From Methylomonas rapida (GTDB lineage: Bacteria > Pseudomonadota > Gammaproteobacteria > Methylococcales > Methylomonadaceae), in contig NZ_CP113517.1 of NCBI RefSeq assembly GCF_024360925.2, positions 3,286,001 through 3,350,000 on the forward strand: a stretch of DNA of 64,000 nucleotides, read 5' to 3'. Shown here piece by piece: positions 16,907-24,756 of this stretch. Position 1 is the stretch's first letter. The number at the start of each line of letters is the position of its first letter. Under the pieces are notes generated by a model. It was not told the DNA's origin and made no database searches. It saw nothing but the letters and a program-made list of their open reading frames with translations. Both the position numbers and the translations under genes were made by a program.

Positions 16907-17427
16907 CATAAAATGTAGTTGAGAGCGAAGAATGCGATGCCAACACCCAACACCATGCCTATCAGGGTGTCGGTCGGAAAATGCACGCCTAACACGACAC
17001 GCGAAAAGCCGACCAAGACCGCCCAAAAATAGAGGCCTATCGCCACAGAAGGGAAGAAATAGCTGACGAGTGTCGCCATCATGCAGGCGGCCGAGGTATG
17101 GCCGGAAGGAAAACTAAATTGATCGGAAGGCGTAATGACGCTGCGAAAATCCTGGATGGCCTGTTGTGGCCGATTACGCTTGAAACCGTTTTTCAACACG
17201 AAATAGACAGGCCTTTCCAGTGCAAAGGCTAGCAACAGGCTTTGCAGCAATGGCGAGCTCGGTCCTTGATGCCAATACAATCCAAGCGCCAACGCCACAT
17301 ATAAAAAGCCGTCGGCGCTCCATGAAATCAATCGGCAAACACGGATCAAATTGGCATGTATGCCACTGCTGTTCAAACCGATGAACATACGGACATCGAA
17401 TTGGTGGATCGAATACATTAATCTCAT
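16906..17427 (-). CDS. PAP2-family membrane phosphatase
   Basis: This 173-residue protein has about five membrane segments and the three phosphatase motifs: KNGFKRNRP, PSGHTSA, and SRVVLGVHFPTD. It would dephosphorylate a lipid phosphate or isoprenyl diphosphate on the periplasmic side. Start ATG 17427 lies after GAGGG; a GTG one codon upstream is also possible. It is coupled to the downstream glycosyltransferase by a one-base stop/start overlap. Confidence 0.9.
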   Translation of the reverse strand: MRLMYSIHQFDVRMFIGLNSSGIHANLIRVCRLISWSADGFLYVALALGLYWHQGPSSPLLQSLLLAFALERPVYFVLKNGFKRNRPQQAIQDFRSVITPSDQFSFPSGHTSAACMMATLVSYFFPSVAIGLYFWAVLVGFSRVVLGVHFPTDTLIGMVLGVGIAFFALNYIL

Positions 17428-17791
17428 CACGCTACCCTCGTCTTGCCGCACCCTTGCGGCGCTTTTTCATCATTCTCTTTTTCGCCTTCAGCTTACAGGC
17501 GCTTTATGACAATGATGTGAAGGTATGTTTAAGATTGCATGACAAGCCCGTTGAACCGGCTGCGCTTGTTCCTGCAGGCAAGCCTGGAGAACGAAGTTTT
17601 TATAAGAAAATGCAAAAAAGGGATGGCAAACGATCGCGTTTTATCGGCCAAGCCATGAGCCGACTTTCTATAAGATTGTGATAAACATCATTTTTTTGAG
17701 TTTGGGACCTGAAAATTCTGCCCGTCAATTCACAACAATTTTTTTATGAACAAGGACAATGCGAAGGGTCCAATTCGATCGGGAGCCTGCC
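17428..17791. other. Intergenic region between divergent PAP2 and 72-codon genes
   Basis: No convincing gene is present. A plus-strand frame at 17454-17681 lacks a ribosome site and family similarity. A GC-rich hairpin at 17445-17460 (GCCGCA/TGCGGC) is followed by GCTTTTT on the plus strand, though no plus-strand gene ends there. A GGGAG ribosome site precedes the ATG at 17792. Confidence 0.6.
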
Positions 17792-18010
17792 ATGTTAGAT
17801 TCACAAACCAGACAACGCATCAGTTTTTTCGAACAATTACATCAACAGTTTCTGTACCTAAAAGGTTATGGTACCTACGCCTACATCAGCGCCAACGAGG
17901 TTGATCAACTTTACGACTCATACTTGAGACATCAACAGGCATTTGCCTCATCCCTCTCGCCGCAGCACCTCGAAATAAACTTTATCCAGTCTTTCATCAA
18001 GTCTTTGTAG
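17792..18010 (+). CDS. Hypothetical 72-residue protein, intact copy
   Basis: A 72-codon frame starts at ATG 17792 with GGGAG seven bases upstream (MLDSQTRQRISFFEQLHQQF). It is mostly helical in appearance and rich in Gln, Leu and aromatic residues, with no membrane segment or known motif. The last 46 codons fall within the left island repeat and are repeated beside lipA at 31773-31910, so the ancestral order was probably this gene convergent with lipA. No function is recognised. Confidence 0.5.
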   Translation: MLDSQTRQRISFFEQLHQQFLYLKGYGTYAYISANEVDQLYDSYLRHQQAFASSLSPQHLEINFIQSFIKSL

Positions 18011-18016
18011 TCGCGG

Positions 18017-18046
18017 GCTTGCTGGCATGAAACCTTGCCAGCAAGC
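18017..18046. terminator. Bidirectional terminator hairpin (also at 31917-31946)
   Basis: Perfect 11-base arms (GCTTGCTGGCA and TGCCAGCAAGC) enclose an 8-base loop, seven bases after the 72-codon gene stop. The same hairpin occurs in the right repeat between the truncated gene copy and lipA, so it probably served both convergent genes. Confidence 0.6.
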
Positions 18047-18085
18047 CTGTCCGGCAATGGATTCCCCCGTTTCGACTTCCGCAAC

Positions 18086-18125
18086 TCAACCCTCAGTATT
18101 TTTCCGCACGCCCGCCGCCTGCAAA
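18086..18125 (-). pseudogene. lipA 3' end fragment (13 codons with stop)
   Basis: This encodes the last residues of Lip[13 protein letters not shown] and stop, identical to the end of the complete lipA at 31987. It is the left-hand copy left by the island's flanking duplication and is not a gene. Confidence 0.88.
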
Positions 18126-18275
18126 CCGGAGAGTCGCTATTTTTGCCGAAAGATTTTTTCGGGCATCCTGCTAGAAAAAATCGGCAAAAATCACGCGACC
18201 GCTTATGCCTTCGGCGCCCCGATTCGTCCGCGTCACCTCGTTCCGACCCAGCAAGGGGTCGGAACTTTGGTTCTC

Positions 18276-18375
18276 GCATGACTTGCGTGCTATGCCCTGA
18301 GGCATCGGTGATTTGGTTCAGGTTGCCGTTGGAGTCGTATTGATATTGGGTGGTCTGGTTGTAGGAAGACCAGCG
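18276..18375 (-). pseudogene. Rhs YD-repeat fragment
   Basis: Read on the minus strand this encodes YNQTTQYQYDSNGNLNQITD then ASGHSTQ. It matches YNQTIQYAYDANGNLTQITD in the big Rhs protein of this window, with about 80 percent identity by eye. The flanks are unrelated, so it is the remnant of another Rhs gene. An upstream hairpin at 18240-18265 (GTTCCGACCC/GGGTCGGAAC) lies beside it. Confidence 0.8.
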
Positions 18376-18546
18376 AATAGGGCAAATGAACCTTTGGCAA
18401 TGAGTCGCCGCCTATTGGCGACTATTGATATGGGGCCGCGGGCGATATTCTTCATTTCATAATTTCGTCAAACGCGGTATTCTCCCGGCAAATTGGGCGA
18501 GTGGCATATATCCTGAATTGGATTTGGCGTAATCTATGGTGTTTTT

Positions 18547-18576
18547 GATGGGTTTCGGCTAGCGCCACTACCCATC
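18547..18576. repeat. REP-like palindrome next to a RAYT remnant
   Basis: GATGGGT and ACCCATC arms enclose a GC-rich 16-base centre; the minus strand begins GTAGGATGGGT, the form of the REP sequences commonly dispersed in gammaproteobacteria. It lies beside a truncated REP-associated transposase (18580-18705), a typical pairing. Confidence 0.65.
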
Positions 18577-18579
18577 CTA

Positions 18580-18705
18580 CTAGCTGAGCAATTCGAGCCA
18601 ATTTAATCGGTCCTTATCATCAAGGTATATCGCGTTCCGCGCATTCCTCCGCGACGTCACATGATATAACCCGCCCGCTAATTCTAATCTGAGTGGTCTA
18701 GCCAT
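18580..18705 (-). pseudogene. Truncated REP-associated tyrosine transposase (RAYT)
   Basis: From an ATG at 18705 the frame reads MARPLRLELAGGLYHVTSRR then NARNAIYLDDKDRL, the start of the Y1/IS200-like RAYT family that acts on REP hairpins, and stops after 41 codons. The intact family has about 200-320 residues, so the His-hydrophobic-His and catalytic Tyr regions are lost. A repeated segment with GGGGTCA lies just upstream (about 18722-18780). Confidence 0.8.
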
Positions 18706-19038
18706 GGCTCTTAGGACAGACCATATTTGCTTGATTGCAAGACCTGACCCCCTATTTTGTATTTTGTGACCCCCTATTTTGCGCAGGCTGGTTAGATGTA
18801 GCGACCCGATAACATAAAATGACCCTTCCTGGGCCTTATCGGCCAAAGCCCCAATCGTCTGTCGAACCACATCACCCGATAATTTAACGACCGCACCATA
18901 GTCGTAATTAGACCTATCTATCGCAGCCTGACTCTCATAATATCGATAGATATCCTTTGGCGTAACAACCAAGCCCCAGGACTGGCAGGAGAACAGCAGT
19001 ATAAAGAATATTGAAATCAGGTTTGCGATCCTAATCAT
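18706..19038 (-). pseudogene. Small exported protein, 3' end replaced by RAYT sequence
   Basis: An ATG at 19038 begins MIRIANLISIFFILLFSCQS, a signal peptide, perhaps a lipoprotein, followed by a soluble part (VVTPKDIYRYYESQAAIDRS). It overlaps the preceding 65-codon gene by eight bases. From about 18780 the frame runs through sequence typical of the RAYT upstream region and then in phase into the transposase fragment, stopping at 18580. So the native C-terminus is probably lost. It could be a further immunity or accessory protein of the Rhs tip cassette. No family is recognised. Confidence 0.5.
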
Positions 19039-19228
19039 CAATTCCACATGAATCAGCTTCAATAGCTTTAGCGTCTTTCCTGCATATCTCAATAAGCTCA
19101 TCTAAATCTACCCCTTTAGATGAAACCTTGTGACCTAATTTATCAGTACCAACTACCTCGTAGACATTTGCTGAAACCTCGTCCAGTTCAAATTCCCACT
19201 CTGGTAAATCAGGATATGTCTTTTTCAT
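19031..19228 (-). CDS. Putative immunity protein for the TNT-type tip
   Basis: This 65-residue acidic protein (MKKTYPDLPEWEFELDEVSA, with many Asp/Glu) starts on the ATGA overlap with the stop of the TNT-type toxin tip. Small acidic proteins translated directly after Rhs tips are usually their immunity proteins. The small size and coupling support that role; I recognise no named immunity family. Neutralising the NAD glycohydrolase in the cytoplasm is an inference. Confidence 0.6.
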   Translation of the reverse strand: MKKTYPDLPEWEFELDEVSANVYEVVGTDKLGHKVSSKGVDLDELIEICRKDAKAIEADSCGIDD

Positions 19229-19770
19229 TTGGTGACCTCCCTCAAGAAACCTTGCTCTAAGAGTTCACCAAGTTGTTGGCTGGCTCTGAATTGTGTTCCC
19301 AAACCTATCTGGTTAAACGCCGGTGCTACTTGACCAGATTCAACACCAATGGGCTTTAAAACTTCAAAAGTTCTTAGCGGCTGTTGTGCAGTACCAGGAG
19401 GAAGGGCCCTCATTGCTGCCGGAGTACCTATAGGAGAGAAGAAACGAGATACGTCACTCCCACCAAATCGGTCTATGGTTTGTCCCGGCTGTAACGTCGT
19501 TTTGGTTGTAGAACCTAAGAAGCCGTTATTAGGTGGAAAGAATGTTGTTAGTTCTTTAGATGTCCCCTTTGTAACCGGACAAGATTTACCAATGCCACCA
19601 GCCGGTACATCATCGACCGCCATCATCGATAAATCGATCATTGGTAAAAAGGCACCCAATAACCTCAATCCTCTCAGAATAAGCAAAGGGCTTCGTCCGT
19701 CAGGATCGATCAGGTTGACTGGGTTGTTGTAAACGTAGGTATAAGTATTAACGCCCCCATGTAACCCAAG
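19225..19770 (-). pseudogene. Displaced Rhs C-terminal tip with TNT-type NAD glycohydrolase domain
   Basis: The open frame begins right after a stop with LGLHGGVNTYTYVYNNPVNL then IDPDGRS, the Rhs core end motif, and so lacks the whole Rhs shell. The C-terminal part has the tuberculosis-necrotizing-toxin pattern: GQTIDRFGGSDVSRFFSPIG, RALPPG, and AFNQIGLGTQF followed by LLEQGFLREV. TNT enzymes hydrolyse NAD+ and kill the target cell. Possible internal starts are TTG 19686 or later ATGs. It is an orphan or silent tip that could be exchanged by recombination into the resident Rhs gene. The stop overlaps the next gene by four bases. Confidence 0.8.
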
Positions 19771-19783
19771 CTATGCCATTATT

Positions 19784-20110
19784 TCAATCGCTATCAGCCT
19801 CAATGTGAGTAAGCTTGCCCTCTTTAAAGAAAAACGAAATTTGTGCAGCCACTATTTCTTCTTTCCCTTTCTCAAAACTGGAATCCTTTGCTACCGAGTT
19901 AATCAAATCTCGCACTTTACTTTCTGATGCGCCAATACTTGTTGAATTTACAACTTTTGCTAACAAATTGCGTTGCTCAGCGATTTGGTTTGCATACTGC
20001 TTTTGGTAATCAAGAGTCACAGATTGATCAATGATTTTAAAAGCCAGCCAAAGAATAATCCCAATTAGAAGAACGCATATAACCCAAGGAATACGAGTAA
20101 TTACTTGCAT
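19784..20110 (-). CDS. Putative immunity protein for the Rhs tip, membrane-anchored
   Basis: This 108-residue protein has an N-terminal transmembrane anchor (IPWVICVLLIGIILWLAFKI) and a helical, Lys/Glu-rich soluble domain placed in the periplasm. It starts within the last ten bases of the Rhs gene. Gene order (toxin tip then small gene with overlap) and location suggest immunity against the C-terminal hydrolase-like tip. A periplasm-facing anchor would suit a tip that acts in the periplasm or at the membrane. I recognise no named family. Confidence 0.6.
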   Translation of the reverse strand: MQVITRIPWVICVLLIGIILWLAFKIIDQSVTLDYQKQYANQIAEQRNLLAKVVNSTSIGASESKVRDLINSVAKDSSFEKGKEEIVAAQISFFFKEGKLTHIEADSD

Positions 20111-23100
20111 GATGAGCCCTCCTGGCAGGCTGTAGCAGCGGCTTTACCGAAGGTTTTACAATTGTTGTTTAACAAATCGTACTTAGGATGCTGACGTTTA
20201 AACTGCTCAGCAAAATTAATTGTGCCTTTGTAATCAGAGTTTGGGTAGTACGTTCCGGTTACATGGACATCATGCCCAAAATTATGAGATAGAAAATCGT
20301 AAAGATGATTGAGTGAATCTTCTGTAGGTGAACCGTCTGCTCCAAAGGAAATGTTCGGGATTTTCCCGCCACGAACAATTCCATTGTCGTCACCATAACG
20401 GCCAAATTCGTAATATTTAGTATCACCGGAATTTGGATCAACAGAAACAACCGCACCATGGCCCAAAGGTAACTTTCCAATCGGCGTAGTTACAGGGTAG
20501 TAATCGTAGTTGATATAGATGGAATCCAAGCCAAGTGGATCAATCGCATTAACTGGATTATTCCCCACATAGGTGTAGGTATTAATGCCCCCACTCAACC
20601 CAATCGGATCACTCTGCCGATAGCGGCCAATAGCCGGATCGTAATAGCGCTGCATATTGTAATGCAAGCCGGTCTCGGCATCGAAGTATTGGCCCGGAAA
20701 GCGGATGTTGTTGGTGACGGATTGCGTCGTGATGCTGGCTTTGCCGAAGGGGTCGTAGTCGGCTTGCCAGACGATGTTATGCCCGCTGTCGGTAAGGATT
20801 GTGGGCGTACCCAGATGGTCGGCGTGGGCAAAATATATCGATACATCAGCTGCTGCGTTCATGTCGGCACCCGGCCCGGGTTGCCGGCCAAACAGGCTCT
20901 TCATGATACTGAGATCACTTGGATCAACAATGCCGTTACCGTTAATATCCAGGTTAGGATCTTGGGTACCCAAACGGGATTTAAGCAAATTAATATCAAT
21001 CGGATCGACGATGCCGTTGTTATTAAAGTCCGCATCGCATCGATTGCCAAAGCCATCGCCGTCGGTATCGCGCTGGTCGGGGTTGGCGATTGTCCGGCAG
21101 TTGTCATGCTTGTCGATCACGCCATCGCCGTCCTGATCAGGCGCAGGTGTTGCCAAGGCAATGAGGCGGTTGTTGAGATAGAGGTATTCTTTTTGCGGAC
21201 TGCCATTGACGCCGGTTTCGGCTATCAGTTGCCCAACTTGATTGTAGTGGTAGTGCGTCGTCGCGCTTGGCGTGATCTTTTTTACCCGTTCACCGAAGGC
21301 GTTGTAGGTGTATTCAGCCACATTGCCGCCGCCGCTGTTGCTGACGGCGCTCAGCCGGTTACGCTCGTTGTAGTGATATTGGTAATGACCGTCTGTCGTA
21401 ACGTTGCCATTGGCGTCGTAACTGTAGTTGCGTTGCGGCGTAGACAGTAGTTGGCCGTTCGCCAGGTTATAGACATAGTTGTCCGTTTGGGTGTTGCGGG
21501 TGATAGCCGTGCGGTTGCCGATAGCGTCCAGCGTATAGTCGGTTTGCGTTGCGCCAAGCGCCTGCGATAGACGACTTAAAGCGTCGTAGACGTAGGTTTT
21601 GTCGTTGGCGGCGTTATTGACGTCGCTTATGCCGGTGATGTTGTCGGTCAGATCATAACTATAGCCGTGGACCAGGGTTTGCCCTTGCGTCCTTTCCAGC
21701 GGCAGGTAGTCCAAGTTGATCTGTTGGCTTTGCGTTAAGCCGTTACTCAAGCTAAGTCGGGTTTGCTGTCCGAACGGTGCGTATTGGATGTTATCGGCCA
21801 GGGTTTGCGTACCGTTGACGCCGTTTGTGCTTAGCGATGTAGCACGGCCATTGGCATCGTAGGCGATGTCGAGTTGCCGGCCCGTGGGATATTGGGTATG
21901 GACGAGCACATCGTCGGCGTTATAGGCGTAGGCGGTGATATAGGCTCTGCCGTCGAGTTGTATTTGCTGACTGCTTAGGTTGCCGCGACGATCGTAGGCG
22001 TATTGGGTTTCGCTACTGCCATCGGTGATGGAGGACAGGCGTCCGATACTGTTGTGTGCAGCGACTGCGCTGTCGTAGAGATAGAGGGTATCCAATGCAT
22101 TGTCGGCGTAATCCTGTAAAGTCAGGCGATTCAGAGCGTCATGCTGATAGGCTGCGGGTTGTCCGCGCGCATCAATCTTCTGCACCATATTGCCGGCGCT
22201 GTCATAAGCGTATTGAGTCACACCGGTGTTGGGGCTGTCCAGTTGCGTGAGGTCGCCGAGGCCGTTGTAGCTGTAGATTGTGCCGTGGTTGTTGGCGTCG
22301 GTGACTTGTACCAGCCTGTCCAGGGTGTCGTAGTCGTAGTCGGTTTGGCCGTTGATCGCGTCGGTGCTGCGAATCAAACGATCCAATGTATCGTATTGGC
22401 GTTGCGTGCTATGCCCTTCGGCATCGGTGATTTGGGTCAGGTTACCGTTGGCATCGTAGGCGTACTGGATGGTTTGATTGTAGGCGCCGATGTCCTGGTA
22501 GAGACGATTTAAGGTATCGTATGCGCGGCTATGGGTTTTGACGATGTGGCCTTGGGCGTCTTTGATGTCGTCTTGAATGCGATTACCCATGGCATCCAGT
22601 GTGTAGTGGATTTTACCGCCTAAGGCGTCCTGGATGTCGGTCAGGCGGTGGGCGGCGTCATAGGTAAAGTTGTAAAATGCGCCACTGGGCCGAGTAATTT
22701 TGATCAGGTTACCGACATTGTCGTAGTCGTATATGGTGGTGTGGCCGTCGACGGTTTTGTGGGTCAAACGGCTACGGGCGTCGTAGGTAAAATTGATCAC
22801 CAAGCCGTTGGGGTCGGCCAGCCTCAATAGGCGGCCGTTGGCGTCGTAAGCGGTGAAGGTGGTAACGTGGCCCAGGGCGTTGGTGACGGTTTGCAAGTCG
22901 CCTGGCTTATGGTCGGCGGTCGTATCAGCGTAATAGGTGTAGCTGGTGACGTCGTTGACATCAGTGCGCGGGCCGTCTTCGGTGAGGACTTGACCAAGGC
23001 TGTTGTAAGTATAATTCCAGCTGCGGCTTTGCTGAGTAGCCGTGTCGATAATGGTTTTATTCAGCAGATTGCCATTCGCATCATAACCGAAGGTCGTGCG

Positions 23101-24756
23101 GCGACCGGTTTCGTCGATTTGAGTAGGTAACCGGTAATCGGTATGCCATTGGGTGGCGGTTTTGCGTTCACTGCCGCCGGTAGAAGGGGCATAGGCCGCC
23201 AAGTCAGACGGGCAGGTTGAACCGGGTGCCAGGCCTTCGACCCGCACAGTTTCCAGGTTGCGGTTCAGGTCGTAAGCATAGCAGCTTAAATTGCCGTTGA
23301 AGTCGGTACGGCTGGCGACGTTGCCATTAGCGTCGTAGCTGATGCTGCTAGCCGAGGCGGCGCAGCCGGAACCGGCGGGTTGACTTTGGCCAACATTATG
23401 CTTGAAGCCTAAAATCGTCTGATGCAGGAATGTGCGCGGTTGTCCCAACGCATCGGTAATTGTCGTGCTGCCATCTGCGTTATAGGCCAGTTGATGCAAA
23501 TCGCTGCCGCCGGCATGTTCAGTCGCGATACCTCGCCCCTGTGCATCGTAACGATAGGTCGCATATCGGCTACCGTTTTCATCCAATATACCGGTCAATG
23601 CATAAGGCAGGTTGGTATTAGATGTATGAACTTGCTCGTTATAGAGGTACTGCCGGCCGGGATTGCCGGGTACTGCATCCGGCGGCGTGACTTGCACCAG
23701 TCGCCCAGTCGAATCGTAACTGTAGGTATACCCGTTGCCGTTCGGGTCGGTGACGCTCGTCAATCGGTTTTTGCTGTCGTAACTAAAACTCAAACTCCTT
23801 TGCGTGGTCCGATCGGTTACGCTACTTAATCTACCGCCTGCGTCGTAACTGAGATCCTGGCTCATTCCGCCCAGATCGACCAAAGTGATCAAGCGGCCAT
23901 CGGTATCGTAATATTCAAAACTGTTGTCTTCACTTTTAAACAGACTCCAACCGGTAATGTTACCGCCCGCGTTGACGATAGCGGTAAACCGATCGTTGAT
24001 ATCGCCTTCCGCCACCCAAATACTGCCCGATTTGCTAAATCGGTAGGCTTGGCCACTCGGCCTGATAATATACGCTGCGGTCTTGGCGCTATTGAAATAA
24101 AGTTCGCGTTCATAATTATGACGCCACGATTTACCTAGCGCACGCACATCGCTATACGCACTGTTGTAATAACGGATAAATTGCAGCGGAAAATGGCCGC
24201 TGCCTTGATAATCCAGTTCTTGCTGAAATTTGTTACCTGTTGCATCGTTTACCGGATTGGTACCGTTACAGATCTCCGGCTCTCCAGCATTTTTTTGTTC
24301 TGTCGGCGGCGCCGGCTGGTAATAAACCACCATGCTGTCCGAGGCAGAGCAACCGTTGACACTGCCGGAAACCGATAAGGTGTTGGCACCTTTTTGCAAC
24401 GTGACTGAAGCAGCACCTGAACCTAGAAAATTGATCAATGTGGTAAAAGTACCGCTCTGACTGAAAAACGGCACCCCGTTGAGATAGGCGGTCACTTGGC
24501 CTTGGTCGCCCGAATTGGCGGTACCGGAACCGGTACCCGATACACCGACTTGCGCTGTGCTGACTGTGCTCCCGCGTACTGGGGAGGTGAATTGCAGCGA
24601 GCAGGCTTGAACGCGATGATTCATACTTAAGCCTAGCAACAAGATCATGACGATTGGATACAAACGCAGCCCTTCAATGGGCAATATGTTCAGTTTTCGA
24701 ACAGCGACATTATGGATAAGTCGTTGATTAAGGCATAATTTCGTAAACAGGTTCAT
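20101..24756 (-). CDS. Secreted Rhs protein with calcium-binding insert and hydrolase-like tip
   Basis: This 1551-residue Rhs polymorphic toxin has a signal-like N-terminus (LYPIVMILLLGLSMNHRVQA) and a beta-rich N-domain up to about 150. An Rhs cap region follows (GNKFQQELDYQGSGHFPLQF), then about 25 YD repeats (YDANGNLTQITDAEG type) to 1200. At 1207-1300 there is a TSP3/dockerin-like insert. The core resumes at YFAHADHLGTPT and ends in GLSGGINTYTYVGNNPVN near 1400. The tip (1412-1551) has GHGAVVSVD (His1433) and NNNCKTF (Cys1533), resembling LRAT/permuted NlpC-P60 cysteine hydrolases. There is no PAAR or VgrG domain, so it looks Sec-exported rather than T6SS-loaded. Start ATG 24756 follows GAGAGAG. 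Confidence 0.9.
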   Translation of the reverse strand: MNLFTKLCLNQRLIHNVAVRKLNILPIEGLRLYPIVMILLLGLSMNHRVQACSLQFTSPVRGSTVSTAQVGVSGTGSGTANSGDQGQVTAYLNGVPFFSQSGTFTTLINFLGSGAASVTLQKGANTLSVSGSVNGCSASDSMVVYYQPAPPTEQKNAGEPEICNGTNPVNDATGNKFQQELDYQGSGHFPLQFIRYYNSAYSDVRALGKSWRHNYERELYFNSAKTAAYIIRPSGQAYRFSKSGSIWVAEGDINDRFTAIVNAGGNITGWSLFKSEDNSFEYYDTDGRLITLVDLGGMSQDLSYDAGGRLSSVTDRTTQRSLSFSYDSKNRLTSVTDPNGNGYTYSYDSTGRLVQVTPPDAVPGNPGRQYLYNEQVHTSNTNLPYALTGILDENGSRYATYRYDAQGRGIATEHAGGSDLHQLAYNADGSTTITDALGQPRTFLHQTILGFKHNVGQSQPAGSGCAASASSISYDANGNVASRTDFNGNLSCYAYDLNRNLETVRVEGLAPGSTCPSDLAAYAPSTGGSERKTATQWHTDYRLPTQIDETGRRTTFGYDANGNLLNKTIIDTATQQSRSWNYTYNSLGQVLTEDGPRTDVNDVTSYTYYADTTADHKPGDLQTVTNALGHVTTFTAYDANGRLLRLADPNGLVINFTYDARSRLTHKTVDGHTTIYDYDNVGNLIKITRPSGAFYNFTYDAAHRLTDIQDALGGKIHYTLDAMGNRIQDDIKDAQGHIVKTHSRAYDTLNRLYQDIGAYNQTIQYAYDANGNLTQITDAEGHSTQRQYDTLDRLIRSTDAINGQTDYDYDTLDRLVQVTDANNHGTIYSYNGLGDLTQLDSPNTGVTQYAYDSAGNMVQKIDARGQPAAYQHDALNRLTLQDYADNALDTLYLYDSAVAAHNSIGRLSSITDGSSETQYAYDRRGNLSSQQIQLDGRAYITAYAYNADDVLVHTQYPTGRQLDIAYDANGRATSLSTNGVNGTQTLADNIQYAPFGQQTRLSLSNGLTQSQQINLDYLPLERTQGQTLVHGYSYDLTDNITGISDVNNAANDKTYVYDALSRLSQALGATQTDYTLDAIGNRTAITRNTQTDNYVYNLANGQLLSTPQRNYSYDANGNVTTDGHYQYHYNERNRLSAVSNSGGGNVAEYTYNAFGERVKKITPSATTHYHYNQVGQLIAETGVNGSPQKEYLYLNNRLIALATPAPDQDGDGVIDKHDNCRTIANPDQRDTDGDGFGNRCDADFNNNGIVDPIDINLLKSRLGTQDPNLDINGNGIVDPSDLSIMKSLFGRQPGPGADMNAAADVSIYFAHADHLGTPTILTDSGHNIVWQADYDPFGKASITTQSVTNNIRFPGQYFDAETGLHYNMQRYYDPAIGRYRQSDPIGLSGGINTYTYVGNNPVNAIDPLGLDSIYINYDYYPVTTPIGKLPLGHGAVVSVDPNSGDTKYYEFGRYGDDNGIVRGGKIPNISFGADGSPTEDSLNHLYDFLSHNFGHDVHVTGTYYPNSDYKGTINFAEQFKRQHPKYDLLNNNCKTFGKAAATACQEGSSCK
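20860..21138 (-). other. TSP3/dockerin-like calcium-binding segment inside the Rhs protein
   Basis: Residues 1207-1300 contain DQDGDGVIDKHDNC and DTDGDGFGNRCDADFNNNGI, thrombospondin type 3-like Asp/Gly repeats. Then come two dockerin-like duplicated loops, DFNNNGIVDPIDINLLKSRL and DINGNGIVDPSDLSIMKSLF. The Asp/Asn ligands at positions 1, 3, 5 and 12 suit EF-hand-type calcium binding. It interrupts the Rhs sequence just before the core (YFAHADHLG). Confidence 0.85.

Larger units (their letters stand above)
17873..18125. repeat. Left direct repeat of the accessory island
   Basis: About 253 bases match 31773-32026 in the same orientation. The first about 195 bases are identical; near 18069 there is one single-base length difference and two substitutions, then identity resumes to 18125. 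It holds the 3' part of the 72-codon gene, a terminator hairpin and the last 13 codons of lipA. Confidence 0.93.

Noticed and set aside
17454..17681. 75-codon frame between PAP2 and the 72-codon gene
   Set aside because: Low-complexity basic sequence, no ribosome site and no recognised pattern; it looks like chance.
18240..18265. Hairpin GTTCCGACCC/GGGTCGGAAC as a terminator
   Set aside because: No U-run follows in the right place and no gene ends there; it is more likely part of repeated or remnant DNA.
20523..23700. Tandem near-repeats in the Rhs gene considered as CRISPR or VNTR
   Set aside because: They are the coding YD repeats in one open frame with diverged sequence and no regular spacers.
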